DNA of 64,000 nt from Collybia mongolica (lineage: Eukaryota; Basidiomycota; Agaricomycetes; Agaricales; Clitocybaceae), in NCBI GenBank assembly GCA_013420905.1, contig JAAXNY010000010.1, forward strand, positions 1,178,001 to 1,242,000, read 5' to 3'. The position numbers were made by a program, and so were the translations under genes. Under the pieces are notes generated by a model. It did not search any database. It worked only from the letters and a program-made list of their open reading frames with translations, and was not told the DNA's origin. Shown here in pieces: positions 32,175 through 44,722 of the stretch. Within the stretch, counting starts at the first letter, position 1; every line of letters begins with the position of its first letter.

Positions 32175-33129
32175 CCTGTGATTGGTGTTGGTGGTGATTG
32201 ATTGGGGAGTAAAAGAGAACACAAGAAGAAGAGAGGCCTATATATCATAATTCCCAAGGCCGCATGGACCTCGTGCATGACAATCTAGCCTAAAGCTGTT
32301 GTGTGCCTGCAAGGTTTGACTAGGTGTATTGGAGGCTAGCGTATGAGAACAAAAGCAAATAGAGAATCGGGGTTGAACAAACACATTTGGAAAGGTGCAC
32401 AAGCAAAAGAAGCATCGAAGTAGGCTTAGCATACGGTCTGTAAACGATGTCAATTGGCCAATGAGAATGCCCGCGGGTAGTCCCCGAGCCCACGCCATCA
32501 ATTTGACCCACTTGCCCGACCGCGCCGACCCGCGGTATATGACAAGAGTCTAAAAGCATACAACAAAACTCAGCAACCAAATTTGGTTCATATGGCCCCT
32601 GTGACAAGCTATCCACGTTTCCGGGTAGTAGTGTGGAGGGGAGGTAAGGCTGAGATATCAGATGTGACACATAGGTCCTGACCGGTAGGAAAGTGGTGCT
32701 GCTGATCTTCCAAGAAGTGCTCATGCGACATGCGTCGGCAACATGTGCGATAACGGAATTGGATCTGTTCGATCAGTGATGAAGACGTGCTCTTACACAG
32801 CCGATGACTAGTGGAAAGGAAAACATATATACATACCAAGAAAGGAAACAACTTGAAGGACGCGGCTTCGGTGAGTGGGAGGAAAGTACGCTGTATGTCC
32901 GCCCTGGCCGAAATCCACTGAATGTTGCGATCTTTTGCGCTTCATAAAGCAGACATTTTGACAAGACCTAAAGGTTGACGAAACCTAATCGTAGATTCCA
33001 CGAATTGCCAAGTTTGGAGTCGGAAAAGAAAACGAGAGGTGTGGTTATATAAATTAGACATCGCTGTTTTATGTTCTATGACGAGATGTGGTGAGTGTAC
33101 GTTTAAGATTTGTCGTCGCGTCATCAAAC
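32175..33129. other. Intergenic region, no gene recognised
   Basis: About 950 bp between the peroxiredoxin start and the TIM9 stop (both minus). A minus-strand frame from about 32724 begins with a Ser/Thr/Arg-rich, presequence-like stretch but loses any recognisable pattern after 30 residues and does not splice to a clear partner. I make no gene call. Confidence 0.4.
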
Positions 33130-33564
33130 TCATGACTGGCTCTGAGCTGCGTTCATAGCGTCTGGAAGTTGGGTTGTGAGAAATGTTATACAAGACGCAG
33201 GAGGCGGACGCACCAGCATTTAATTCTGCAAACCGCGCACCAATCCTCTCTGAGTGTTTGATAAATTTTTCTGTGCAGTTCATTATGCAGAGGTCCTGGT
33301 ACGAAAACAAAGGTCAATGACGCCTGCGGTTGTTCAAAGGTTCAAGCAGACTTCTTTTGTTGACAAGGCCTTGCTTGTGAAGTCATTGCAACAGGTATTG
33401 AAGCATTTTTCGACCAAGTTGGAGTACATTCTCAAGAAGTCTTGCATCTATAGTTCATAAATAAATGTCTACCCAATGACCAATTTCTGTCTACGCACTT
33501 GCTTCTTCTCAATTATCTTCGTCATATGTGCCTGCTCGGAAGAATTGAAGTTTGAGAAATCCAT
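33130..33564 (-). CDS. TIM9: Mitochondrial intermembrane-space chaperone TIM9
   Basis: Four exons, 33499-33564, 33352-33447, 33214-33295 and 33130-33161, join in phase to 91 residues, the usual size of small Tim proteins. The start [22 protein letters not shown] is followed by [20 protein letters not shown] and, after the next intron, [22 protein letters not shown]. The twin CX3C motifs (CFNTC and CIMNC) form the disulfides of the alpha-hairpin. TIM9 pairs with TIM10 to carry hydrophobic carrier and outer-membrane precursors across the intermembrane space. The exons are too short to appear as long ORFs; identity rests on the motifs and phase. Confidence 0.95.
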
Positions 33565-33971
33565 AGTTAGAATTAGTAGAGGTGAGTGTTGGCAATAGTT
33601 CAAGCCTATAACAGAAAGCGTTGAAAATGGTTCCGACCACCAATCACGTGCCAATTTTTTTTGTATGACCGCGGCACGCTTCGGCCACAGCTTCTTTTGA
33701 CCATTCGAGTGACTCGAGTTAGAAATATTTCACCTCTAGGCTAATACATTCAATCAACATCACGCTAAATCCTTTCGAAACCTCCAATTTACAAAATTCC
33801 CTTGTTTAAAACCATCCGCACGCTTTGTAAACGCGTAAAGTTCCTTCTAAGTTCCCCAACGGCGTTAAGCCCTTATCTGGTCAATCAAAAGTGAGTCAAT
33901 GCACCCATTAGATTCCGAGCGATCTTTAAACGCAGTTAACGTTCAACTTCCACCCAGTGGTAGACCCCAAC
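33565..33971. promoter_or_regulatory. Divergent intergenic region between TIM9 and DAHP synthase
   Basis: 407 bp separates the start codons of TIM9 (minus) and the DAHP synthase gene (plus), so both promoters must lie here. AT-rich; no specific binding site is claimed. Confidence 0.5.
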
Positions 33972-35348
<1,377 letters not shown>

Positions 35349-35520
35349 AGAATACGCTGATGAGTCTAAAATGTATTACTGTAAGAGTGTGGTTACTCTT
35401 CCCAAACAGTACACTGAACGTTTGGATTACAGACCGAATTTCGTGCATAGAGCTGTTTCCTTCATCGCCCATCAAAGACTCGAACCTACCATACCCAAGC
35501 CTTGACCACCATTTCACAGT

Positions 35521-36417
35521 TTACTTAGAGTAACGGTATCTTTTCCGGCCAGAATGCTGGACCTCCTTTGTTAGTTCTGTACCATGGTTCGTCATGCACC
35601 AAAATGATTTGTACGCGAGGTAGCTTACGCAAAGCTTTGATGAAAAATATATGCTCCTCTGCGACCTTCTTATTTTCGTGCGCACATTTGTGTTCATGGT
35701 GGGGGAGGACTGCAATATCTGATTCGCCGGTAATGAGGTCCCGGTAGTGAAAGCTATTGCCAGCAAGATAAATCCAACCTTATCTGGAGAGGTACGAGCT
35801 AGGATTGTAAGATGCCCTGCTACATGACCAGACGAATCAATGCCGCGTGTATAGACTGCCATCACCAGAGTAATCTAGAGCCTTCGGAACAGGTCCCAGA
35901 GGCGACCAGCTAGCTGGCTCAAGAAACTTAGTGCATGAAGATGGGAGGGTGTCTAACGCGGTCTACGAACGGGGGTTGGTGGGGTACCTGGAATCCAAGA
36001 GTGCAGACGTTCCGGCTCCAACAGGAAACGTACTTTGTATGGGTGGCCTCATATCTCCGACGTGGCCAAAATGACAGTGTGATAAACAGAAAATTTTGAA
36101 TCTCGGAGGGTACGAAAGTTCCATCCATTGCGAGAGATTACGTCTCGATTTACATGCACGGGGAAATTTTACTTCATTAACTCCGCAGCCATTGGTAGGT
36201 AGTTTTCCCAGTCCTTCCTTATACCTAGATCGAAGGGAAATTTACACTGAGTTTCAGAGTGCTTCAGCAGGAAGGAAAGTAAAGGTATGGTGATGGTCGG
36301 TGCGTGTGGATCTGAATTATTCGTGATATAAAGCTCCCGTCGAAGTTCGATGACTCCTGATTCATGTGCGGAAACGTTACAATATGCCTGTGCCGAAGTC
36401 AGAAGAGATAGTGACAT
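35521..36417 (-). pseudogene. Decayed third copy of the MBL-fold hydrolase
   Basis: The minus strand shows the N terminus of the neighbouring hydrolases (QAYCNVSAHESGVIELRREL and FPFDLGIRKDWENYLPMAAE) but the frame is lost after about 82 residues. Further down it resumes in other frames as LSHCHFGHVGDMRPP (near 36050-36095), SSGHVAGHLTILARTSPDK and a LVHDEPWY-like end, with no continuous reading. The metal motif reads HCHFGH where the intact copies have HCHFDH, so the metal-binding Asp is gone as well. It lies 0.7 kb downstream of the intact copy at 37132-38022 in the same orientation. Confidence 0.85.
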
Positions 36418-36754
36418 GGCAGTAAACTTTATGAGCGTTAGCTTACATACCTAGGTCGTGTAGTACAGCGGCCAGCCAAGTCCTCACTAGGTCTCAAGTT
36501 TAGGTATATCAACAAACCGAATAATCGTGACGAGACTTGGAGACGGAGTCGAGGTAGAGTGAGAGAGGCTCCTGGTGCCCTGTCAACTGTTAATTAAGCT
36601 TCTGGTGATTCTCAGATGACTCGAGATTGCTTTCTTGGGGTTGCTGACGGGTAACAAAGAGATTGATACCGTGCCATCCCTGCGTGAGGGCCTGGAGTCC
36701 GAGTCACAGTCATTGACGCCGACAACTGGATACACAAGTTAGTTGAGATTCACA

Positions 36755-37010
36755 CTATGCTCGACCCAAGGGGTATATTCCCCAGTCTTTGGGGATTTTC
36801 ATGTTAAAGACGATTTTGATTAGTTTGGAGAGGGTAATTGAACGAGTCAGAGTCACGCCAACGACATTGGAAGTTGAGACGACTCGTGACAAATATGACC
36901 GTGTACGGTATCTGGCCATGGGCAGAAAACAAACAGAATATTTGTGGGTACCAGGAATCGAAGGCGGCAATATCACATTTCAGAATATCGAAATGTCAAA
37001 GCGTTGGTGA
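36755..37010 (-). pseudogene. Short relic of an MBL-fold hydrolase N terminus
   Basis: Two short matches to the N-terminal third of the adjacent hydrolases remain, in different frames: CDIAAFDSW (compare CNIAALEAG) near 36970-36990, and KIVFNMKIPKDWGIYPLGRA near 36780-36830 (compare KFIFDLGIRKDWENYPPRAV). No downstream metal motif follows. I read this as a further truncated copy between the pseudogene and the intact gene; the alternative is a chance resemblance of a 20-residue stretch, which the order of matches makes unlikely. Confidence 0.5.
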
Positions 37011-37131
37011 AAATAAGATAAAGACAATGATCTGTCGAGGGTAATGTTCACACGTTATAGTACGAACGCGTCCGTTGTTAGTTCACATTATAATAAAAAG
37101 AACAATGGTCAGGCACACCTAATCCTACTTC

Positions 37132-38022
37132 TTACAACGAAGCTATCTTCCCTGGAAGAAAGGCATCTCCACCCTTATGGCTCACATACCATGGCTCGTC
37201 GTGTGCCAACAGAACTCTGACTCGAGGTATTCCACAGAGTTTTCTGATACGCAGAATATGTGCCTCCGCTGCTTCCTTGTCTTGATGCGCGCATGAATGG
37301 AAGTGCGACGGGTGTCCAATTGCAATGTCTGCCTTGCCGGTAATCAGATCCCAATGGTGAGCACTGTCTCCAGCCAAGTAAATCCAGGCTCCGTCCGAAG
37401 ACGTGCGAGCCAGGACATTGATGTGTCCCGCTAGGTGGCCAGGGGAGTCGATGATGTATAAACTCCCGTCCCCATAAAAGTCAAACGCATGGGGAAACGG
37501 GCCTAAGGGCGGCCAATTAGTGGGTGATAGAAATTCGGTGCGTGAAGGTGGAAGTAAGTCTGATGCAAATGGCGAATCAGGGTCAGCGGGGTAGCCGGGC
37601 CAGATATGTTCCTTGCTTCCGCTACCGACAATGAATGTGCTGTTTGTGAATGGTCGTGTGTCGCCGACGTGGTCAAAATGGCAGTGCGACAGGCAAACCG
37701 TCGTTATCTTTGATGGAGAGATGCCGCCTTTGATCAAGGACTCGATGGCGTCTTGGGGAACGCGAATTTCAAAGGTATCCTTGACCCATTGTACAGCCCT
37801 GGGTGGGTAGTTTTCCCAGTCTTTGCGAATTCCCAGATCGAAGATAAACTTTTGTTGGTTGCTTGAATGTTGGAGGAGGAAGGAGAGTGACGGAGCCACG
37901 CTGACAGCGTTGGGGTCTGTGTTGTTTGTAACGAACATGACTAACGGCAGCTCAATGATACCGGCTTCTAAGGCGGAAACATTACAAAAGGCCTGAGCGG
38001 TACTTGAAGGTGGAAGAGACAT
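37132..38022 (-). CDS. MBL-fold metallohydrolase, tandem copy 1
   Basis: Intronless, 296 residues. The di-zinc motif is LSHCHFDHVGD (His113, His115, Asp117, His118), followed by SPGHLAGHINVLART (third His ligand region), IYLAGDSAHHWDL (bridging Asp) and LLAHDEPWY (last His). This layout fits the N-acyl-homoserine-lactonase-like branch of the metallo-beta-lactamase fold. Basidiomycete members have been reported as intracellular lactonases that quench bacterial quorum signals; that activity is only an inference here. The gene sits in a head-to-tail array with a second intact copy about 0.8 kb upstream and decayed copies downstream. Confidence 0.9.
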   Translation of the reverse strand: MSLPPSSTAQAFCNVSALEAGIIELPLVMFVTNNTDPNAVSVAPSLSFLLQHSSNQQKFIFDLGIRKDWENYPPRAVQWVKDTFEIRVPQDAIESLIKGGISPSKITTVCLSHCHFDHVGDTRPFTNSTFIVGSGSKEHIWPGYPADPDSPFASDLLPPSRTEFLSPTNWPPLGPFPHAFDFYGDGSLYIIDSPGHLAGHINVLARTSSDGAWIYLAGDSAHHWDLITGKADIAIGHPSHFHSCAHQDKEAAEAHILRIRKLCGIPRVRVLLAHDEPWYVSHKGGDAFLPGKIASL

Positions 38023-38814
38023 ATTTCGAGTGGAGTCGAAGTTGTTACACTATTTAAGCATCAGTGTTGTTCCACCTGTTCATAAGGATAATATTTACTT
38101 CGTACCTTGGTATTCAAAATGGGCGGTGATGTAGATGCTTGGAGAGATAGATAACTGGGGTTGGGTGTCGTGGTGGTGGAATCTGTTCTTCTACTAAGGG
38201 AACGGTGACCCCTTTCTGAATTTTATGTCACTCATGGAAATTCGAAGTAATGGTCCATGCGGCCCGGCAAAATCGGGAGGGGTGGTCCAATGACATGCCC
38301 CGAAATGCAATCTTAAGTAGACCTCTTCTTCACATGTAGATATCGAACTAAATGCTATCTGCATTCCATGAAATTACATCATGAGATGTTGCATCTTGTG
38401 AGTGGATCTATGCGAATTATGGCTGGGGCCCTTGAAACAGCTAGCAGATATACACCTGGGCCCGAAACTTAAGACACCCGATCCTCTAAGGCAGGTGGAT
38501 AGATTACGAACATGAGCCATTCTTTTCGTGGACAAGATATGTGACGCACCTTTTCCAGTGATGTTTTCATCCCACTTCAAGCTGCATTGGCTATAACAGC
38601 TGCGGCAATGTGAATGTACAACACAACATTAGCGATAGCTCTTGTGCATTTCAAAACTGTGATTGCTAGAGAAAAGGTGACATCTGTGTGAATCTTGTGA
38701 TACAATGGTATAAGCCTGAAGTCAGCTAGAAAGCCCGGCTCCGACAATTGAAGTGGTGTTTGAGCGACTTTGTGGATTAGAGACTTGGATGGTACACTTA
38801 TACCGACCGGCCTC
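38023..38814. other. Spacer between the two intact MBL-fold copies
   Basis: 792 bp with no gene. It contains the upstream region of copy 1 and the downstream region of copy 2. The 40 or so bp before each start codon are alike (catatttcgagtg next to each ATG), showing that the duplication included at least part of the promoter. Confidence 0.5.
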
Positions 38815-39705
38815 TCACAGCGAAACTATATTCCCTGGAAGAAAGGCATCTCCACCCTTATTGCTCGCATACCATGGTTCGTCGTGTGCCAAAAGAACTC
38901 TGACCCGAGGTATTTCACAAAGTTCTCTGATACGCAGTATGTGTGCCTCTGCCGCCTCCTTGTTTTGATGTGCACATGAGTTAGGGCGGGACGGATGCCC
39001 AACTGCGATCTCTGCCTTGCCGGTGATCAGATCCCAATGGTGAGCACTGTCTCCAGCCAAGTAAATCCAGGCTCCATCCGAAGACGTGCGAGCCAGGACA
39101 GTGATATGTCCTGCTAGGTGGCCAGGGGAGTCAATGATGTATAAACTGCCGTCTCCATAAAAGTCGAAAGAGTGGGGGAATGGGCCTAAGGGTGGCAAAT
39201 AGGTGGATGATAAGAACTCTGTGCGTGAAGGTGGAAGTAAGTCTGATGCGAATTGTGAGTTAGGATCAGCAGGGTAGCCAGGCTGAAAATGTTCCTTGCT
39301 TCCGCTGCCGACAATGAATGTGCTGTTTGTGAATGGTCGTGTGTCGCCGACGTGGTCGAAATGGCAGTGTGATAGGCAGACCGTCGTTATCTCTGATGGA
39401 GAGATGCCGCCTTTGATCAAGGACTCGATGACGTCTTGGGAGACATGGATCTCTGAAGTAGCCTTGACCAACTGTACAGCCCTGGGCGGGTAGTTTTCCC
39501 AGTCCTTGCGGATTCCCAGATCGAAGATGAACTTTTGTTGGTTGTTTGAATGTTGGAGCAGGAAGGAGAGTGATGGTGCCATACTGACAGCATTGGGGTC
39601 TGTGATATTTGTAACAAGCATAGCCAACGGCAACTGAATGAGACCAGCTTCCAAGGCGGCGATATTACAAAAGGGTTGTTCGGCACTTGGGGGTGGGAGG
39701 GACAT
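38815..39705 (-). CDS. MBL-fold metallohydrolase, tandem copy 2
   Basis: Intronless, 296 residues, the same length as copy 1 with long identical blocks (KFIFDLGIRKDWENYPPRAV; LSHCHFDHVGDTRPFTNSTF; DFYGDGSLYIIDSPGHLAGH; YLAGDSAHHWDLITGKA). All metal ligands are retained. Differences cluster in the N-terminal 40 residues and the region after the metal motif (for example HFQPGYPADPNSQFASD). Predicted lactonase-like hydrolase of unknown substrate. This looks like a recent tandem duplicate retained under selection, since substitutions leave the catalytic core untouched. Confidence 0.9.
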   Translation of the reverse strand: MSLPPPSAEQPFCNIAALEAGLIQLPLAMLVTNITDPNAVSMAPSLSFLLQHSNNQQKFIFDLGIRKDWENYPPRAVQLVKATSEIHVSQDVIESLIKGGISPSEITTVCLSHCHFDHVGDTRPFTNSTFIVGSGSKEHFQPGYPADPNSQFASDLLPPSRTEFLSSTYLPPLGPFPHSFDFYGDGSLYIIDSPGHLAGHITVLARTSSDGAWIYLAGDSAHHWDLITGKAEIAVGHPSRPNSCAHQNKEAAEAHILRIRELCEIPRVRVLLAHDEPWYASNKGGDAFLPGNIVSL

Positions 39706-40128
39706 ATTTCGAGTGTCGATCAGAGCCTGTTGTTACATTAAAAAGTTATCAATGCTCCTCTGCGGGTACAGCGTATACTTCGTAACTGACTTTCCAAATG
39801 GGTGGTGATGTTTGGAGAGAGATGATGAGTAACTAAGGTTTGGTATCGTGTGAACTCGAAATTGATGACAGAAGGTTGTCTTCTGTTGGTGGAACGGTCC
39901 GGTAGGAGTAGAAAGGATGATCCAAAGTATTTTGTGAATAGAGACGTTCTGCAACTCACAAAAAGCCAGAATAAAATTCACAAGACTCGGCTAACTATTG
40001 TTGGACGGAGCGCTTTAGAGAGAAGGCCCCCAGTAATCATGAGGGTAAGGAACAAATGAGCCATCCATCTGACGCTAAAATGTAGAACGGACCTTCCTCA
40101 AAGACGGATTTGTGTTCTTTCTGATGAA
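39706..40128. other. Intergenic region, no gene seen
   Basis: About 420 bp between hydrolase copy 2 (minus) and the small plus-strand candidate. No supported feature. Confidence 0.4.
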
Positions 40129-40558
40129 ATGACTGTCCTCGATCACTACGGTTGGCGTGAATCAAGGTTGCACACTGTTGTGATTTTTACAAGGTCAGTG
40201 GCGGGTTTGTACCTTCAGCTTAACACTGGCATTGGTTATCGCGAAAGCTCGTGACGAAAACTGGTAACATTTTACCGGCGCGCGAAACATCGCTTGTGAA
40301 CTGCTAAGGACACCTTCGGCTTGAGTGAAAGGTTTAGTATAACTTCATCCCAAGTACAATTTACTTACTAGGCAGCAAAAGTTTAATGCTCGTATTATCA
40401 ACATCGTCGGGATTCCCGTTTATGTAATATCATGTGACACCACCGCCGACGCGGCTCCGCCAGAGTTTCATTTCAAGTTCAAACAGATGTCTGAGCTTGG
40501 TGAGGACGATTATACAATCACATATGGGTGGCCAACACATATGCCTTATGTTTTCTAA
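40129..40558 (+). CDS. Small hypothetical protein, spliced (tentative)
   Basis: The firm part is an open frame from an acceptor at 40371 to TAA at 40556-40558: 61 codons with good composition (FNARIINIVGIPVYVISCD, then EFHFKFKQMSELGEDDYTIT). It can be joined in phase to an exon at about 40226-40270 (LTLALVIAKARDENW) and a first exon beginning ATG 40129-40131 (MTVLDHYGWRES), giving about 90 residues. All proposed sites are GT-AG. I do not recognise the family. It could also be the last exons of a longer or decayed gene. Confidence 0.4.
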
Positions 40559-40606
40559 CCATCTCTATCATCCTGGCTTCTGCAACGTGAATCTTCACAT
40601 GCCTTA

Positions 40607-43600
40607 ATGTCGTCCATCCCATCCCGTAGCCTCGCCAGTCGAACTTCGCGCTCGAGCACCCTCAGCGACGATGTAGAAGCCCTCATGAAACCGACTGAGC
40701 CTCCGACCATGTCCCAAATATACTGTGATGCTGCAGCCTTCGAAAAAGTCCTTGCTGGCTCCGGGTGCATCAACTCGCGGGGTTCTGATAAGAATGGCGC
40801 AAATGGCTTTGCAGATCTTGTTGGTCGGGATCTTACTTCATCCGAGAAGGCTGTTGCAGGTCGAATTGCTCGTCTTTGCGTGACACAGTATTCTTGGACG
40901 CCCGATGATCCCGCGGCGGAAATAGACACTCACGAAGAACCCAAATCACCTGATGACGAGTCTTGGGAGCTAGAAAAGCCTCTGGAGTCTCCAGTCATTC
41001 ACCGTGTGGAGGCGGATAAAGACGATACCTGGAAGTTAAATCCAAGCCAAATAATCGATCTTCTCGTCCAGGAATTCGGGCCTTTAACAGCTGAAGGTGA
41101 AGAGGAGAGGCTTGTGCTGGAAACGGATGGCTGTCTCATCCACGATGTGATAATAGTGGTAAGCTTGGTGTTCAATCATTCATGAACATGCATTAGACCT
41201 TTTAATCTCCAGGGTGTCATACACGTTACGACACATCGTTTAACGTTCCACGCTTCCCTATTTGCAAGTCACCCAAACCTACCTCCTTCTCAACGTATCG
41301 TTAAAGCTGGCCCGGCAATACTGCATCGGAAAGGCTGGCGTTCGAAGCGGCGTGTATGGTTGGAATTATCACACGACATGATGTGTACATATGCATCGAG
41401 TGGCGATGAGGGTCGAATTCGCCCCCTCTGTACAATCCTCCGTAAATCCCACCTTGATTCGCAACTTATCATGCACTGACGCCACACCAAGTCTCCTTCA
41501 TCGATGAGGTTCTTCCACCAGACCCAAAGCAACCGCGCCATATGCGAATCAAACTAGGCCCTAAGGGACATTCAAAAGTGGACTATGCCGAATTCGATAC
41601 TGAGGAATCTGCCCAAGACTGGAGGCGAGAGCTAACTGGTATGGTTGAGTAAAAGTAGATTGTGTATAGTTTATTAATGATAGCGGAAACAGGAGCAATA
41701 TTCCTTCAACGCCATCAGAGGCGTGAGGCCCTTGAAAACCCGGATGTTGACGTTGATACAGGTGTGAGGCTCAGCTGTCCTTTGAAAAGGATTGCCCACG
41801 TCCAATTCGGAGGCTATACTGAGTTTCCTTGCATTGCATCTTTGTGTGTTGTCGGCCTTACATCGGATGAACGCTCCGACGGTTTTGATGAGGGCATCAC
41901 TGAAGCCCAAACCATCCACATAGGGACCGTGCGACCCAATCCTGTTTGGGGACAGTTAAGCGACTACGTCAATGTGGCCAAACGGCGATTAGAATGGCGC
42001 CCTTTGGAACAATTTCCTGTACTCATTGACTTTGGTCCTTTGAGTTTTTCTGAAACACAGACCTCATGGGACCTTGACGATACCGTGCCTAGGCTGAAAG
42101 AGAAAACTGTTCGGAGCGCGCTCAGCTTGAGTGCCAGTGAATCTGATCTGTGGAGTGAGTTTGGCTCCCCTTGGTTATAAACATGCTCTCATCCTTAACA
42201 GTCATCAGAGCTCGAGTATATCGCAATATTTCCTCATCTGGCTACCTTGTTGTCTCCCCCCATTTCGTGTGCTTTTGGGGAAAATCATTTACACCCTGCG
42301 ATGTGAAGTATCGTATCCCAACAGCCACGATAGGATCTGTAAAGTCTTTCCATCTCAATTTCTGTCGCCTAGATGGCTTGACCTTGGAGCTCAAAGGACA
42401 ACCGTCCTTGAAGATATTATTTACCAAATCGACTATGCGGGACGAAGCTGTTTATCGTATTTCTTCTCTCGCAGGCTCACACGAAGTAGTCCAAACGATA
42501 TCTAACATGTCCAATCTTTCGTCCTCGCCAGAGAGTCTAGGCCCTCCTTCGCCAACCACAATCTCAACAGTTTCATCCGATGGTTCTACACGGCCCCAAA
42601 ACAAACCCAAACGAAGTGCGACAGGTATCTTTGCTCCCCTCTCTCGATCACTCGCCGCCGCCGTGGCTGTGGGTCTGCCACCTGCTGTTCAACTGAAGAT
42701 GCCTAAAGCCATCAATCTTCCCCGCGAAATTCTTACCAGCATGGCGCCTTTGCATTTTGTGTGTCTAACCATCGGCTCTCGTGGTGATGTTCAACCGTAC
42801 ATCGCTCTTGGGCTTGGCCTCATGAAAGAAGGGCACCGTGTGACCATCGTTACGCACATGGAGTATAAAGAGTGGATTATGGGCTTTGGGATTAACCATC
42901 GCACCGCTGGCGGAGATCCTGGAGCGTTAATGAAACTCAGCGTCGACAACAAAGTGCGTGTGGTTTGTCCACCAAAATATCAATATCTGGGATTGAAGAA
43001 ATTGTTGCTAGATGTTCTCACCGGAATTCTTCAGAGAGAGCCTGTCCAAAGTGGGTACACTATTCAGTCTTGTCCTATAGACCCAGTTCTAACCTTGTCT
43101 AGTTCCGACCTTGGCTAGATCATCGTCAGTCAACATCCTTTCTTCTCAATCAGAATTGCTTATATTTGCTGTAGTCCTTGCTGACGCATGGGAAGGCTGT
43201 CGAGACGCCGATGTCTTGTTGGAAAGCCCTTCGGCAATGGCTGGCGTCCATATTGCTGAAGCTCTGAGTGGGTCTCCTGATAATAGTTCCTTATTTACTT
43301 GGTTAACTTAGGCCATAGACATTCCCTACATAAGGACTTTCACCATGCCTTGGACAAAGTGTGCTTTCAAACACTACCTTGATTGTCATACTGAACGAAC
43401 TATCTTTAACAGGACCAACGAGTTTCCTCATCCGTTTTTAAGCCCCCCTGTCGAATCACCAACTTTCAACAGCGCATCGTAAGTAAACTTAAAACGTTTC
43501 ATCCCATCCCTTTCTTATCTTCGTTCAGCTATGTCCTATTCAGGTAGATACACTTGTTGTCGGCCACAGAGACCCTCTAACTGCCTGACAGTAACGTCAT

Positions 43601-44722
43601 GTGGACCGCGACGTCCGGACAGATCAATAGATGGAGACGACGTACGATGAAAATCCCCAATACTGATATGGGCCATTTAGCGCAATCAAAGATAGTATTC
43701 ATATATAACTTTTCCCAAGTCAGTCACTATAAGTTCAAACTTTAGGATATCTTTACTGATTCTTTGTTTTAAGGCTGTTGTCCCAAAACCCTTGGACTGG
43801 CCCGACACGACCAACATATCTGGATAGTAAGGCCTACATTTACGGTTTTTCCAAGTCGTTAATCTTGTTTCAGTTGGTTCTTAGAAAACCCAGATCTCAA
43901 TTGGTCTCCGCCGGCGGACCTTTTGGCTTGGATGGCTAAGGCGCGCGCAGATGGAAAGCCAATCGTGTATATAGGATTTGGGAGCATAACCGTTCCTCAT
44001 CCCAAACGCGTAACGGGACGCATTGTCGAAGCTGTCATGCAAAGTTAGCTTCTCTTCTACATCTGCACTTACCGAAAATTAATGAGCATCTAGGTGACGT
44101 ACGAGCTGTCATCTCAAAAGGGTGGTCATCGAGGATGAACAAGTTCAATAAAACCGACAATGATATCAACATCCCTCCTGAATGTTATGTAGTTGATAAA
44201 ATTCCGCACGATTGGTTGTTTCCTAGGATCGACGCTGCTCTACATCACGGCGGGGCAGGTACTACGGGAGCAAGCCTCCGCGCTGGCATTCCCACTATAA
44301 TCAAGCCTTGGTTTGGCGACCAATTTTTCTGGGGCTCACGAGTCCAGAAACTTGGGGTATGTAACATATTCGCACAATCCTCACCACACCTGAAACAAAC
44401 TATCCTGTTGTAGGCTGGCCTGAGGGTACCAAGTTTGCGAGTTACTGAACTAACTACTGCTCTTATCAAGGCAACGACGAGCACGTGAGCATCGATTTTT
44501 GCCTGATGAAGTATGGACATTCTAATATAGATATACTAGTGCGATGAAAGAAAAGGCTGCACAAGTTGGTGAAAAATTACGAAGCGTAAGTCAACTGTAT
44601 ATAGTACCCTTGAAGACCAGCATTTTAACTTGACACAGGAGGACGGTGTCCATACCGCGATTCACACCATATATACTTACCTACCCCGTGCGTCACTGAA
44701 GAGAGCTTCGTTGAGTAAATGA
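40607..44722 (+). CDS. ATG26: UDP-glucose:sterol 3-beta-glucosyltransferase (Atg26/UGT51 type)
   Basis: A multi-exon gene from ATG 40607-40609 to TGA 44720-44722. Domain order: a disordered N terminus; GRAM and PH modules ([17 protein letters not shown], then [21 protein letters not shown]); a second GRAM ([16 protein letters not shown] ... [13 protein letters not shown]); then the GT-B catalytic domain starting [20 protein letters not shown], with [70 protein letters not shown] and [20 protein letters not shown]. The enzyme glucosylates ergosterol; in some fungi it is needed for pexophagy, with GRAM-PH targeting to phosphoinositides. Exon joins checked in phase include a 15-nt microexon at 43529-43543. 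The chain ends SLKRASLSK. Confidence 0.93.
43529..43543 (+). other. ATG26: 15-nt microexon of the sterol glucosyltransferase
   Basis: The previous exon ends in phase 2 (Ser-Ala + TC) and the next begins at 43592 with the last base of a codon before Asn-Val-Met-Trp. The conserved Tyr-Val-Leu-Phe between them is supplied only by these 15 nt, bordered by ttcag and gtagat. Confidence 0.8.

Noticed and set aside
32320..32724. Minus-strand ORF starting with a presequence-like stretch
   Set aside because: No continuation with a recognisable mitochondrial protein and no splice partner in phase; coding status unsupported.
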